Origin: Gracilaria domingensis
Taxonomy: Eukaryota > Rhodophyta > Florideophyceae > Gracilariales > Gracilariaceae
NCBI GenBank assembly: GCA_022539475.1
Contig: VCMS01000293.1
Span: forward strand, 55,640-119,639
DNA: 64,000 bases
Direction: 5' to 3'
Part shown: positions 42,273-53,638 of the stretch, one piece after another
How positions within the stretch are numbered: position 1 is the first letter of the stretch
How the letters are laid out: every line of letters starts with the position of its first letter
Program-made: the position numbers and the translations under genes
Notes under the pieces: model-generated
What the model saw: the letters and a program-made list of their open reading frames with translations, nothing else
Databases searched by the model: none
Told to the model about the DNA's origin: nothing

Positions 42273-43608
42273 CTATTGCTGCTGCTGCTGCTCCAGGGAA
42301 CCTAGAGAGGTACGCATAAGCAACGCTTTTGTACGACTGGTGAGAGAGAGCTGCCGTCGTGCGCGAGGCACACCATCGGAGTTGTCAGTATGTGTTCTCG
42401 AGGTGATGAAGTCAAATGTAAGACGTCCTTCTCGCCGTGATGCAAAGCCTTCCAACAAACCCCTGGTGCGCTCTACAGATCCCTTTCTGCTGCCGTTTTG
42501 AGAGGAATTAGAGTCTTCTTCAAGAGCACTATGCTGATCGTCTTGTTGTTGGTGTTGATTGGTATGCTGTCTACGAAACCAGAAGAACGAACTGCTGTTT
42601 GCTGACTTGTAACTCGAGCGTCGACGCGTGGCTAAACTAGGAGAACTCTGATTATGGCGATCAGAGTGCGAACGACCGAACAGTGACTTGTGAGGTTGCG
42701 CAACAGAAAAAGTGCCCATTCTCCTGGTGGACAGGCGGCTGACATCAGCGTCTTGGCTTGGCTGCTCCTTTCTAGCCGGCGGCGGATGCGGCGCAGATGT
42801 GGGGGCAGGCTTTCCAGTGAGCCACGGGTGCAAGCTAACCTGCGCAACTGAATAACGTTTGGCCGGGTCCAGCATAAGTAAACGAGAGGTAAAGTGCATG
42901 GCAGCGCGCGAAAGAGACTGAGGGTATTCTACCATGCCTTGGCGCATCATGGCGGTCATGAGCTGCCCATTGTTGTCCACGAACGGGTGGGCGCCAGTCA
43001 GCAGGATGTAGGCGAGAATTCCAAGCGCCCATGCGTCGGCCTTCGCGCCGTCATATCCGGCGCCGTTTCCGTACGTGACCTCTGGCGCAGAGTAGTAACT
43101 GGAACCACATGAGGTGGTCATGAGGGAGTTGCGGCGAATGAGACCCGTCAAGCCAAAGTCAATAATCTTGAGCGAGCGGTTCGGCACGTCGACCAGCACG
43201 TTATCCGGCTTGAGGTCGCGATGAACGACGCCCTTGCTGTGGAGATAGGCGACAGCGTGCACCAATTGGTTCATGTACAGCTTGGCCTCGGCCTCAGACA
43301 GCGGACCGTTTGCCACAATGTCGAGCAGCTCGCGGCCGGGAGCAATCTCCATGACGAGGGAAGAGCTTGGTGTCGCTCTGAATGGCCTCGACGAAGGAGA
43401 CGATGTTGGGGTGCGAGAGCTTGCGAAGCACGGCGGCCTCGCGGCGGGCGTAGCGCGCCATGTCCATGTCCTCCAGGCTGTCCTTGCGCATGACCTTGAC
43501 GGCGTACAGATTGCCGGAGTCGTCGTCGACGCCCAGCATGACCTTGGAGAACATGCCGACGCCCAGCTGCTTGGTGAGCCGGTAGCGACCCACGGTGCGG
43601 GTCGGCAT
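42273..43608 (-). CDS. Ser/Thr protein kinase (CAMK-like), one frame shift
   Basis: ATG at 43608 (MPTRTVGRYRLTKQLGVG). Kinase domain: G-loop GVGMFSKV, Lys in YAVKVMRK, then after a 1-nt extra base near 43360 MEIAPGRELLDIV, HRDLKPDNVL, DFGLTG, CGSSYYSAPEV, DAWALGILAYILLTGAHPF and HPWLTGK. The order and sequence resemble CAMK-like kinases (SNF1/CIPK group), but I see no NAF or UBA domain. The ~170-residue tail is Ser/Gln-rich and ends in a Gln run from a CTG repeat (42277-42297). Without correcting the frame the ATP-binding lobe and catalytic lobe fall in different frames. An extra G in the GGG at 43358-43360 would explain it. Confidence 0.85.
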
Positions 43609-44830
43609 GTCGTCGAGCGAGCGAGCGAGCGCGTCCACGCCGCGCAACCAGCGACTGCGCTCGCCGCCGCGCCCGCCGGAAGAGGACACGCGCAAGAGCG
43701 CCGCGCCAGAAACCGTGGCGCCGCGTTCGCACCCAAAAAAACGGCAGCGGCTGAGAGAAGCGCCTGATGGCGCGCGAATACAGCGCGCGCTCATACGGCG
43801 CGCCGCGCGCTCATACGCGCGCCGCGCGCGCCGGCGCGCGCGCGCGTGGCCGCCACGCGCGAGCGCGCGCGCCGCCGCGGCGCGGGAGCGCGGCGGCCGC
43901 ATGTGGCGCGCCGAGCGCGCGGCACGTCGCGGAACACGGCGGCACCCGAAGCGCCGCCGCTGATTCGACCGCGGCGCGCGCGCACATAACGGCCGCCGCC
44001 GGCGCCGCTAACCGCGCGCGCGGCGCCGCGCGATGAGCGCCGCCTCCGCGGCTAATCACAGACAGCGCCGCAGCGCTGCTCGCCTGCCGCCGCCGCGGTC
44101 GCCGATCTGATTGACGATGACGTGCCCGCGCGGATATCGGATATCTTCGCGCCAAGTCGGAGCGTCTGCCGCCGCCGCGCAGTGCGCGCGCCTGCGCACA
44201 CCGTGCATCGCATACGTAATCGCGCGCTTCGTCACGCCCAACCTTTCTCGCCTGCGCCCCTGGCGCGCGAATCGGCGCTTCCACAGTTCTCATACGCTAA
44301 AAATACCTCGAGACTCGCCTGTTCGAGAGGCCTGTTCCACCCGCCGACGTCATTCTTTGACGCCCACGCTGTTACCTTCGAACCGTGCCACCGTTTGTGC
44401 CACCTGTCCGCACACACACGCCCCCGGTCCAGCTAACTTTTCCCAGGGCTTCTTCCATGGAGAGTCCGGAGGGGCTCGCCTAACAACAACATGCCGAATC
44501 CCTCACCCATGGCAGTGCCGCCGACGCCGCCGTAGGTCCTCTACCGTAATTCCGAACGTGAACCAATTGGGCAAACAGCAACCCGTGTCCCATTCTTTGG
44601 CACAACCGTAAGCATTAAACGAGTCGCAATACACCAATCTCAACACCCAACCGTTGGTCTTCCGGCTGATTCACCGTGATATTATGATACGCCTGCACAC
44701 TTCACTTTACACAAACCCACCGAAAAATACAACCCAATCACCACGTCTGTGGTGTGGCACACAGCGAAAGCGTCCAACTCGCACTAAGTCTTTTACGGAA
44801 ACAACAACCTCACCACATGCCCCCACCGCC
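43609..44830. other. Intergenic GC-rich DNA, no gene accepted
   Basis: 43750-44050 is dense GCGCGC/CGCCGC sequence with overlapping open frames on both strands that are compositional. 44250-44830 is less biased and holds nothing I recognise. It contains the upstream region of the kinase and the 3' flank of galactokinase. Confidence 0.6.
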
Positions 44831-46048
44831 TCAAAGCGCGCCTGTAATTACTCTCGCTCCGCTCCCAGCATTCGTAGCGAACGTCACCGCCTTGAGTCCT
44901 CCGCTCGCAGCCGGGTACTTTTCGTCGATCGCCTTCATCAACTCCTCCACAGCCGTCTTCTTCACCAACGTCACCGTGCATCCACCGAATCCACCTCCGG
45001 TGATTCGCGATCCATAAACGCCGTCCACCCCCAGAGCAATCTCAACCAGCGCGTCAATCTCCTTGGTGCTCACTTCAAACAAATCCCGCAACGACTCGTG
45101 ACTCTCAATCATCAACTTGCCAGCAGTCTCCAAGTCACCCTCCTCCAGACACGTCTTCGCCTTCAACGTACGAATATCCTCCGAAATTGCATGCGTGGCT
45201 CTCTTCATCGTATCCTCATCCAGCTTGCTCTTCACCGCCTCCAGCATGTCAAGCGTGCAATCACGAAGATGTGTGATTGTCTTATCGCTGAACATCTCTT
45301 TCATGGCCTTGGCCGCATCTGCGCATTGCCTCCTTCTGGTAGGATACTCCGAACCAGAGAGTTGATGCTCCACGCAAGAGTTGGCCACCACAATCACGAC
45401 GTTCGGATCATTGAGAGGAACCGCTTTGGCTTCCAATGATCTGCAGTCAATCAAAAGCGCCTTGCCGCTCTCTCCGCGACTCGAAATCAACTGATCCATG
45501 ATGCCGCAAGGCACGCCTGCAAATTCATGCTCACAACTCTGACCCATCAACGCGCGTTCGGTAGCGTCCACCTGCAGGCCGCTGACCACTTCAATCATAA
45601 CACCGGTGGCCATTTCGAGCGCAGCCGACGAAGAAAGGCCGCTTCCAAGCGGCACGTCACTGACCACCGCGGCGCGAAACGGCACCACTTGATAGCCCTT
45701 TCGGGCGTAAATGGCAGTCATGCCTTTGAGGTAGCGCGCCCATTTCGGGACCGAGTCGGCCGGAGCACTGTCCTCAGCCGTGAACTTTGCGACAACGCCT
45801 GGGAACGCTTCGGCGGCAACCTCACATGGCTGACCGACAGGAAGCGCTTTCCCGACGAGGTAGGTATTCTTTTCGAGCGCAAGCGGGAATACGAATCCGT
45901 CGTTGTAGTCCACGTGCTCGCCAATGAGATTGACGCGTCCCGGAGCGGCGACGGCAATGGTGGGCGTCTCGTTGAAAGCGGATTCGTACAGCTTCGTTGC
46001 TCGTTCCACCGCGGCCACATCGGCGGAGGGGCGTTGTGAAGGAGCCAT
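44831..46048 (-). CDS. GALK: Galactokinase
   Basis: First ATG at 46048 (MAPSQRPSADVAAVERA), 405 aa, intact; the frame is open upstream but without ATG. GHMP-kinase fold: GRVNLIGEHVDYNDG (galactokinase signature, about residues 37-51), VPLGSGLSSSAALE (ATP-binding), CGIMDQLISSRGESG, and TGGGFGGCTVTLV near the C-terminus. Length equals human GALK1-type enzymes (about 390 aa). It phosphorylates galactose to galactose-1-phosphate in the cytosol, the first Leloir step, relevant to algae that make galactose-rich polysaccharides or floridoside. Head-to-tail with the kinase, separate promoter likely. Confidence 0.95.
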   Translation of the reverse strand: MAPSQRPSADVAAVERATKLYESAFNETPTIAVAAPGRVNLIGEHVDYNDGFVFPLALEKNTYLVGKALPVGQPCEVAAEAFPGVVAKFTAEDSAPADSVPKWARYLKGMTAIYARKGYQVVPFRAAVVSDVPLGSGLSSSAALEMATGVMIEVVSGLQVDATERALMGQSCEHEFAGVPCGIMDQLISSRGESGKALLIDCRSLEAKAVPLNDPNVVIVVANSCVEHQLSGSEYPTRRRQCADAAKAMKEMFSDKTITHLRDCTLDMLEAVKSKLDEDTMKRATHAISEDIRTLKAKTCLEEGDLETAGKLMIESHESLRDLFEVSTKEIDALVEIALGVDGVYGSRITGGGFGGCTVTLVKKTAVEELMKAIDEKYPAASGGLKAVTFATNAGSGARVITGAL

Positions 46049-46347
46049 ATCGTTTTCACAGGGGGGTTGAGGAAGACGACTCGTAGCTGAGATCGCCAAA
46101 GTTGGCGGGTAGATATGGACGACTAGGCGATCGCGTGATGGGCGCGAGGAAGCAAGGCAGCGTCGGAACCCTTGCTGACGGACACTAACAGCAAGCAAAG
46201 CGTGTAGAAATGCGAGCGAAGTGCACCGCGGAGCTGATCGCTGTCTGCGCTGCCGAGCGCGCCGCGTCGCGGGGAGCACGCGCGTCAAAAAGCGGCCAAA
46301 AAGCGAGCAGAAAGCGCCTTTATTCCCATTAAATGCGCGTTTGCATC

Positions 46348-48414
46348 TCAGCGGTTGCCGACCCAGCGCTCGTTCTTCGCCCTCTCGCCTACGCTCGCGC
46401 GCTGCCGCCTTCGTTCTCCCGCGTCATTCGTTTGCTCGTCGCCAGTTCTGTCCTTCTTCTTCGCCTTTGCCCTGCTCGCAGAGCGTTTCGCGGCCTTCTC
46501 TTTCGCCTTCAGCTTCGCCTTCACCCGTTCCTTCCACTCCGTTTTTTGCAGCTCCTCCTTCACCTTCTTCCTCTTCGGCTTTCCCACCCCGCCCGCCATC
46601 TCCTGTAGTCTGAGCGCCTCTGCTTTCTTCGCGTCGTTACTCGGACCTTTCGCCTTTGATGCCGTCTTATCCTTTACGGAGTTTGACACACGCCGCTCCC
46701 CTCCTTCCTCTTCTCTACGCCTGAAAGAATTGCTTCTGGCCAGTGGTTCACGATACGCCCCACCCCGCGGTTCCATCCGCGTGATTTCAATGCCCAGCTC
46801 CCGACCCAGTCGAGTCACCACGAACGCCGTCTCGGCGTTTGTAATGCTAATCACGTGCCCCTCGCCTCCAATCCGCCCGCATCGTCCAGCTCGATGCAAG
46901 TAATGATCCCCGTCCGTCGGCATATCCAAATTGATCACATGCGTAATGTCACGAACGTCCAGTCCTCTGGCCGCCACTTCGGTTGTCACCAACATTGTCA
47001 CCCGTCCTTTTCTAAACGCAGTCAGCACTTCTGCCCTCTCCAGCTTGTGTGCATTTCCGCGCAGTGCTCCTGCAGCTATTTTCATCTGATACAGTCTCTG
47101 AACCACGATATCCACTCTTCGCGGGTCGTCCACAAACACGATGGCTCTCTTCGGAATCGGTTCCGAATACATCAGCTTTCTAAGAGCATCGATTCGCAAA
47201 CGCGCGGGCACGAGATAATGCCAGTGAGATATTGTTTTGGGGATTCTTTGGGAGCCTCCAACTCGAAGTAGAATCGGTTCGTTCAGCTTAGATACCGCAA
47301 AGTTGCGAACAGAATCAACATCTCCTGTTGCAGAAACAAGCACTTTCTGAGCGCCCCCAACTGCGCCAAGCAAGTACGTAATATGTTTCATGAACGCTTC
47401 TTGTAGACACTGATCAACTTCATCTATCACAAGCGTTTGTACATGTTTCAGTTGCAGATCTCTTCCTTCATGCAGTTCCGCCAGACGTCCAGGTGTGCCA
47501 ACCACTATGTGAGGCACTTGCTTCTTGAGCTTTTCAACCTGTCTTACCGGGTTCGCACCGCCAATCAATGCCAGATTTCGAACTTCTGTACCTTCGATCA
47601 GTCGGTCACACTCCCGAGAAATCTGCATTGCTAATTCTCGAGTAGGAGCAACGATAACCACTTGTGTAGCATTACTTTCAACATCCATTTCATCCAAAAC
47701 TGGAAGCAAGAATGCCAACGTCTTCCCTGATCCAGTGTGACTCTGTATCACAATATCTTTTCCGTCCGTCACACGGGGAATAGCCGCCAGCTGAACGTGC
47801 GTCGCTGTTGTGATTCCAAAGTTCTGTTCCAAGTTCTCAACAAGAGCTTCTGATTCGACAAGTGCTTCGAGACCCACTCCGCAGAACATGTCGTTATTGT
47901 CTTCATCTTCATCTAGAACACCACCTTCTTCAATGTCTACGTCTACGACACCAGCGTAACAATTGCGAGTGAGTAGCTTTCTGCTGCTGTCATCGACGGC
48001 TCCAAGGTCAAAGACAGCGTTGTCACTGTCATCGCTTGTAATGCTCAGGCTTGCATTCTCATCTTTCTTACTTATCTTATCGACTACCGTATACCAATCA
48101 TCCCATCCATCCCCTTCAACTTGGAATTCGCTTTCAACCTCGCCATCGAGTTCAACTTCACGCCCTTCTGCAGTAGTATCATGGAAAAGAATAGGAGAAT
48201 TTGACATATCTTCCCAGCCGTCAGCTTGTTCTCCTTGGTCAACATTGCTTGTGTGGCCATGAATTTCCAGGACAGCCTTCGGAGGCTGCGCTGCAATGTG
48301 TGCCTGCCTCTTGATACATGTTCGTTGCCCTGCTTGGCCGCGCCGTCCTCTCAACTCATTGACTCTGAAGCTTGCCGTCACAAATGCTCCATTGTCAGTG
48401 CGTTTTGGATGCAT
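46348..48414 (-). CDS. DEAD-box RNA helicase (DEVD), possibly organellar
   Basis: ATG at 48414, 688 aa, single exon. Residues 1-60 are basic with few acids (VNELRGRRGQAGQRTC), like a plastid transit peptide, followed by an acidic linker. Motifs in order: Gln of HVQLAAIP, SHTGSGKT (I), PTRELA (Ia), GTPGR (Ib), DEVD (II, Val for Ala), SAT (III), VTTEVAARGLD (V), HRAGRCGRIG (VI). The C-terminus is Lys/Ala-rich (KAKLKAKEKAAKRSAS), an RNA-binding type tail. It resembles plant chloroplast RH58-type helicases in layout, which is inference. Likely role: rRNA or mRNA remodelling, perhaps in the plastid. Confidence 0.9.
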   Translation of the reverse strand: MHPKRTDNGAFVTASFRVNELRGRRGQAGQRTCIKRQAHIAAQPPKAVLEIHGHTSNVDQGEQADGWEDMSNSPILFHDTTAEGREVELDGEVESEFQVEGDGWDDWYTVVDKISKKDENASLSITSDDSDNAVFDLGAVDDSSRKLLTRNCYAGVVDVDIEEGGVLDEDEDNNDMFCGVGLEALVESEALVENLEQNFGITTATHVQLAAIPRVTDGKDIVIQSHTGSGKTLAFLLPVLDEMDVESNATQVVIVAPTRELAMQISRECDRLIEGTEVRNLALIGGANPVRQVEKLKKQVPHIVVGTPGRLAELHEGRDLQLKHVQTLVIDEVDQCLQEAFMKHITYLLGAVGGAQKVLVSATGDVDSVRNFAVSKLNEPILLRVGGSQRIPKTISHWHYLVPARLRIDALRKLMYSEPIPKRAIVFVDDPRRVDIVVQRLYQMKIAAGALRGNAHKLERAEVLTAFRKGRVTMLVTTEVAARGLDVRDITHVINLDMPTDGDHYLHRAGRCGRIGGEGHVISITNAETAFVVTRLGRELGIEITRMEPRGGAYREPLARSNSFRRREEEGGERRVSNSVKDKTASKAKGPSNDAKKAEALRLQEMAGGVGKPKRKKVKEELQKTEWKERVKAKLKAKEKAAKRSASRAKAKKKDRTGDEQTNDAGERRRQRASVGERAKNERWVGNR

Positions 48415-49271
48415 CTTTCCTATTCTGGTCGGTGAAGCTCTTCGTCAAACGAGAACTTTGTCAAGGCTTTCTAGTTCAGAAGGAATCGATTCTTCTTGAT
48501 CTCGTGCACGCTTTTATTTTAATCAACATAAATAAAATCTCAAACACGTTTAATAATAATATTGGCTATCCCAACAACTGATCGTGCATCATTCTTCCTC
48601 GCGAGTATTGTGCGTGTGTGTGATTTATGGAAACGATGGAGTTGGCCGATGGAGTTGACTCCGCTCCTACGCATGGGTTTGTTCAAGACCCAACGACCTA
48701 TTATACCTCTACATCGCAGCCACTGACCACAACGAAGTGGCCGTACTACACTTGCGGGACTACGATGAGAAAGATTAGATATCTTAGGTCTTTCCGAACC
48801 GCGGGCGTTTTGCTAGTGAGTATTGGAAGTTTTGGCAGAAAGAATCGTCACATCGTCTAGACTGAGCCTCTTTTCGAAATGGATTGCATACAGCTTCATG
48901 AATGCATGCGTTCCTTCTTTCTTCTTACGTATTTTGGACGGTAGTTTCTTATTACTAAACTACATTAAAGCTCTCGAGAGAAAGGTTTCTCTCTTTCAGA
49001 AGGCCAAGAAGTTCTGTAGCTTATTGTTCCTTCTTTCTTCTTCTAACTCGTGGACGCTTGACAATAGATGAATTTAAGTGTTCTTTCGACCATTTGCTCT
49101 TTAGCAATGGACTTGCAAGTCCCTCAAACTACTCGCGGCATCCATTAGGAACAGGAAACAGCATTTCTGTAGGGTAAGAGGTGACATCGATGTAGAACAT
49201 ACACTTCAGTTGGGGTTCGCATAGAACCAACTCCGAAGAACTGAGATTTCTGCACTGTCTGCAGCTATAAG
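48415..49271. other. Intergenic, no gene accepted
   Basis: One ATG-started 77-codon frame (48627-48860, +, METMELADGVDSAPTH) has no recognisable domain. AT-richer DNA around 48500-48560 may hold the helicase promoter. Confidence 0.5.
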
Positions 49272-50318
49272 TTACTCAAAGTGATTCATACCTATCACGA
49301 TATGCCCGTAAGATGCCAAGGAAGAGGCGCTCTCTTTAAGGGTGTCGGTCCACGGTATTTCCTTCACGCCCATCCTTCGCATCTTACCATTATCGTACAA
49401 CAATTTTCGTCTAGGTGATGTGCTGTCCAAGGGGCGTTCCGCGTATTCTTTGAAAGCATTGTGTTCACAAAGCTTCTTGTACATGTCGACATAAAGCGGC
49501 GATTGTGATAATGCTATTATTCGCCCATTCACTTTCTCTTGTTGTAAAGCAAAGACATGGGCCTCCGCCACTTCGCGGACGTCAATCAAATTGCAGTATT
49601 GATCTGGAATCATTCCTAACCTGCATCGTGCTACACCACAACCACGTCCTTTGAGGAGCTCAAATAGCATTGCTACGCTCCCATTCACGGCCGGAAGCAA
49701 GGATGGACCCAGTATATATCCAGGAAGGATGATTACAAGTTGAAGAGACATTTCCTCTGCAGCTTTCCAAGCGACCTTCTCTTGCTGTAGTTTAGCCAGT
49801 CGGTATGCTCCGTATGGATGTGTCATTAATGTTTCTTTGCAGAATTGCTCGTCACTCCAACAATCTTCATGCAAAACGTCGGGCAATGCTCGTTGCGAGA
49901 GCATCGAGGCTGTTGATGAAGTTAGCACGATTCGTTTTACGCCGGCTTTAGCCGCTGCAGTAAATAGCTCCTTTGTTCCTTGCACGGCCGGTTTGATCTG
50001 CTCCCGGATGGCTTCATCTTCAGTTTCGAACGGTAGACTACCATCCAGGGGTAGGAGAACCGGGGTTGCTACATGAATGAGGGATCGGCAACCAGACAAT
50101 GCCGGAGGAAATGATTCTGGCTCTTTCAGATCCAAGTGGTGGAAGGAGAGATTTCCAGAGTTTGGGAGCGACTTCAGAGCTTCTCGAATTTCAGTCGGAA
50201 ACGAAGGCTCAGTGCCACGCACGACGAAATTGCGAGCAAGGAGAGCGGCAATCACATGTGAACCAACAAATGACGTTGCGCCCGTTACCAGAACTGGTTG
50301 CCTGGTTGAGGAATGCAT
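49272..50318 (-). CDS. Dihydroflavonol-4-reductase-like SDR, copy 1
   Basis: ATG at 50318, 348 aa. Extended short-chain dehydrogenase: VLVTGATSFVGSHVIAALL (Rossmann NADP(H) loop), HLDLKEPES, IVLTSSTASM, and YGAYRLAKLQQEK with catalytic Tyr and Lys (YxxxK), then ILPGYILGPSL. The family reduces ketones, aldehydes or lactones (DFR, cinnamoyl-CoA reductase, yeast Gre2 types). The substrate cannot be read here. It is a paralogue of the next upstream gene, same strand, 630 bp apart. Confidence 0.88.
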   Translation of the reverse strand: MHSSTRQPVLVTGATSFVGSHVIAALLARNFVVRGTEPSFPTEIREALKSLPNSGNLSFHHLDLKEPESFPPALSGCRSLIHVATPVLLPLDGSLPFETEDEAIREQIKPAVQGTKELFTAAAKAGVKRIVLTSSTASMLSQRALPDVLHEDCWSDEQFCKETLMTHPYGAYRLAKLQQEKVAWKAAEEMSLQLVIILPGYILGPSLLPAVNGSVAMLFELLKGRGCGVARCRLGMIPDQYCNLIDVREVAEAHVFALQQEKVNGRIIALSQSPLYVDMYKKLCEHNAFKEYAERPLDSTSPRRKLLYDNGKMRRMGVKEIPWTDTLKESASSLASYGHIVIGMNHFE

Positions 50319-50809
50319 GGTTCTTAGTCTTACTCTTCCGACGGCTCTTTTCCTTTGGGGTGCGTTGCTGGTCGTCCAGTATCATCATTTTACAAGTTTA
50401 TGCTGCTCCGTGCCGTAGTTCAGCAGGGGATAAGTATTACAGTATCACAGGGCTGGCAACCTTAACTCGTCTGCAAAGAATGACAAGCTGTACCCTTCAT
50501 GGAGGATTTAGTGACCATCTGCCTGTAGCAGCTCGCAAGCAATTGGTACCGTCGTCTTGGTGGCCTGATGCTTCGAATGGAAAGCTTTTTGGCTGGCATG
50601 TTTGTACAGTAGTGACATAACGCGTTAACGCTTCTTTTTATTAGGACTCGAAGAGCAGTGATTGCCTCTTTTGGAGTACTTTTCGCGCAGCAAACCTTCC
50701 TCCGCGGAACTCTAGGTGCGAATAAGCAAGTGTAAGGGTTTTTACTAGTCTTGTAAAAGAAGCTTGATTGAACTTCCTGCCAGCGTTTGCCCCGCGCTAC
50801 CTAAATGGG

Positions 50810-50813
<4 letters not shown>

Positions 50814-50850
<37 letters not shown>

Positions 50851-50863
50851 CTCTCTCTCTCTC
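50814..50863. repeat. (AC)n(CT)n microsatellite
   Basis: About 32 nt of AC followed by about 17 nt of CT, between the two SDR genes. The rest of 50319-50948 has no gene signal. Confidence 0.95.
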
Positions 50864-50948
50864 AGGGTATGAAAACGGGAATATGCTCTATACAAGAGGG
50901 GAATTGCCAGGAAGACCCGTAACTGTGGGACAAGGACCCCAGGTTTCA

Positions 50949-51968
50949 TTATATGCTCTTTGTCGAAGCCAAAGACTCTGCTGTCGCTCTAATTGTTTCT
51001 TCCCATGGAATCTCCTTCACTCCTAACTTCCTCACCTTACTGTTATCGAGAGCTGGAGGTGTGTTCAGTCTCTGAGATGTGTCTACTTGCCTCTCCGGAA
51101 ATTTCTTGAAGGCCTGATGCTCATGAAGAACCTTGTAGATTTCCTCGCAGTGCTTGTAGAACGAGATCATCATGTATCGACCTTCAGCATCGTCGCTCTC
51201 AAGTGCAAGAACGTGACCCTCGGCGACTTCGCGAACATCAACGAAACGGAGTAACTTGTTCGGTACCATGCCTTCCTGGCATGGGTGTTTTGACAGACCT
51301 TTTCCTTTCGCTAGGTTTGCCACTAGGTCTAAAGAGTCGCAAGATGATGGCAATATTACAGGGCCGAAAACGTAACCTGGGTTGATGACCAAAAGCTTTA
51401 ATCCAAGCTCTTCGGCAAGTTTCCAAGCAAGTCTTTCTTGCAGCAACTTCGATAAAGTGTACATACCATCCGGAACATCCATCAGTTTCTTTCGAACTAA
51501 GTCTTCATCACTCCAATAGGTTTCGTCCAAAACGGGAGGTTGAACTGGGAGCACGCTCATTGCAATTGCGGAAGAAGTAAGCACAATTCTTTTCACGCCG
51601 GCTTCTGCTGCAGCATGAAAGAGTGCACGCGTTCCATCGACGGCTGGCTTTACTTGCCTTTCCACCCCTTCTTCGACTGTTTTGAACGGTTGAACTCCAT
51701 CAGGACCGATTATGACGGGAGTTGCAATGTGGATCAAAGCTTGGGCATTGTTAAGAAATGAAGGAAATGTTTCCGGTTCCAACATATCAGCTTCTACGAT
51801 TGTCAATTTGTGGCTGTTTGGGAGTGACGTTAGTGCTTTCACTCTCGGGGATAACAAGTTTCGAGTTGTACCCCGAACCACATAATCTCTGGCCAAGAGC
51901 AGGGCTACTACGTGTGAACCGATAAACGAGGTAGCGCCAGTGACGACGATTGGCTTGCCAGACTTCAT
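50949..51968 (-). CDS. Dihydroflavonol-4-reductase-like SDR, copy 2
   Basis: ATG at 51968 (MKSGKPIVVTGATSFIGSHV), 339 aa, intact. VTGATSFIGSHVVALLLARD nucleotide loop, IVLTSSAIAMSV, YTLSKLLQERLAWKL (YxxxK), VINPGYVFGPVI. It shares most blocks with copy 1 (for example LHEHQAFKKFPER against LCEHNAFKEYAER), so the pair arose by tandem duplication, though the proteins are well diverged. Cytosolic NADP(H)-dependent reductase of unknown substrate. Confidence 0.88.
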   Translation of the reverse strand: MKSGKPIVVTGATSFIGSHVVALLLARDYVVRGTTRNLLSPRVKALTSLPNSHKLTIVEADMLEPETFPSFLNNAQALIHIATPVIIGPDGVQPFKTVEEGVERQVKPAVDGTRALFHAAAEAGVKRIVLTSSAIAMSVLPVQPPVLDETYWSDEDLVRKKLMDVPDGMYTLSKLLQERLAWKLAEELGLKLLVINPGYVFGPVILPSSCDSLDLVANLAKGKGLSKHPCQEGMVPNKLLRFVDVREVAEGHVLALESDDAEGRYMMISFYKHCEEIYKVLHEHQAFKKFPERQVDTSQRLNTPPALDNSKVRKLGVKEIPWEETIRATAESLASTKSI

Positions 51969-53638
51969 TCCGAGATAAGCACAGTAGGTGATGAAAGATT
52001 GATTCAAGACGCTTTTTGCAGGAAGCTTTCGTTGAGCTCAATTTAAACAAGCTTCTTATGGTTGCACTCACCTTTGCCACTCCTGTGGTTGCTTCCTTTG
52101 AGCGTACTGTTACAAGTTACAACTTTCAAGAAATCCTTCAAATGGAAAATAGAGGCACGATAATAGGCTTTTTGTCACAAAAGAGAAAGGTTGACGTTAC
52201 AAAGTACGTCCCGCTGTCTGTGCTTCTTTGAATGACAGAGACGATAGAACGTACTGGGATCGAGATCTTCGGACGTGAAGATGGCGATCAACATGTACTG
52301 CTGCAAAAGAAGCCACAGTCCTGTGTCGCATCGGTCGCACTTATCGCTGACTCGTTTTGATTGCGTCCCAAAAGGTCCAGGTGTGACTCGCACTTGACCT
52401 TTTCGCACTGTGCGAGATCATCTGCGTCTGGGAGACATTTACCACGAAAACGAGAAACGTGAAGGTATGGTCAAAAATTTGTTTTGAATAGAAACCCATG
52501 ACGGGTCCTCACCAGAGAAAACTTTCGAGATGACCGTCGCAGATCAATGATGGTGGCCGAAGTTTGGCTCCGCAATGAGCTGGATGATGTCGATCGAAGC
52601 ATTGACGTAAGAATGGCATGGGCATGGATGTCATCGCTCATTTTTGTCTCTGCCAGAAACTCATGGGCGGTGTTGAGAAAAACACAGCATTCGTGATCTA
52701 GATACGATGCTCGTCATACAAATGATAACCGTTTGTCGCGTCCAGTGTCGGTCCCAAACGCAGCTCGTCGACCTGCTTCTGCGATGAGTTCATGGCCACG
52801 TTCATGTGAAATCAAAGCCCCAGTCCCTCAGGCATTTAGTAGCTCGATCTTTCCTTCTCTGGCGTATCTTCACACGTGCTATTCCAAAGTGACAGCCAGA
52901 TTGACCAAAGCTCATGAGTGGCTCTACCGAATGGTACTTTCTGCATAAGATGCCATTTATCTACAGGTACGGAGCTTTCTGAGTTGGCTAGGCATTATCC
53001 TCGTTCTCTCGACAGAATGCAGATCCAGCTGGTGATAAGAGAGAGATTCTCTGTTCTGTGCATATCAGTTCGCTCATTAAAAGAGAAAAAAAGGTGAGAG
53101 GGCTAGCCCTCCTAGCTAATGTTGTATCATTATCGAGTCAATGCGTTCTGAACATGAACCTATAACGGGTATCTACTAGATACTATCTAGAGCAACAACC
53201 TTCGTACTTCGTTAGCCACTTGGTGCACTGTCGAAGAGAAGCTTTTTTCAAGATTGCCAAATGCGCCCACCGTGTCGAATGTCGCGCGCAGGGCCAATTT
53301 TGAATGTTCCCGCGTATTGTGTTGTTCGAAATCATCTCGTTCGTACAGCTACCTACATCAACCACGAGTGGATCGATAACTATGCTTTACGCTTACTACT
53401 GCTCCAGCATTTCCTCAGTTCAGAATGAGAAACAAGTAGGACCTGGCTGGACTGGGACACACACATCATTTTCGAACACCTATTATCAGAAAGCTCTGTT
53501 CTCCTATTTCTTATGCCATTCGACACCACCAAAAGAAATATCTTCGAAGTGGGTACACCTCGGTTCTTGGTTCTAAAGTTTTGGTGATGGCGAACTGGTA
53601 AGAATCCGTAGAAACCACATCGCTTGACAAGTTCTGGA
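51969..53638. other. Intergenic, no gene accepted
   Basis: 1.67 kb between divergent genes. No frame has a recognisable domain. A GTAAGA near 53599 could be a donor of an upstream Dna2 exon, but I cannot place one. Confidence 0.5.

Noticed and set aside
43595-44293. Open frames in the kinase upstream region
   Set aside because: CGCGCG/CGCCGC composition only; no motif.
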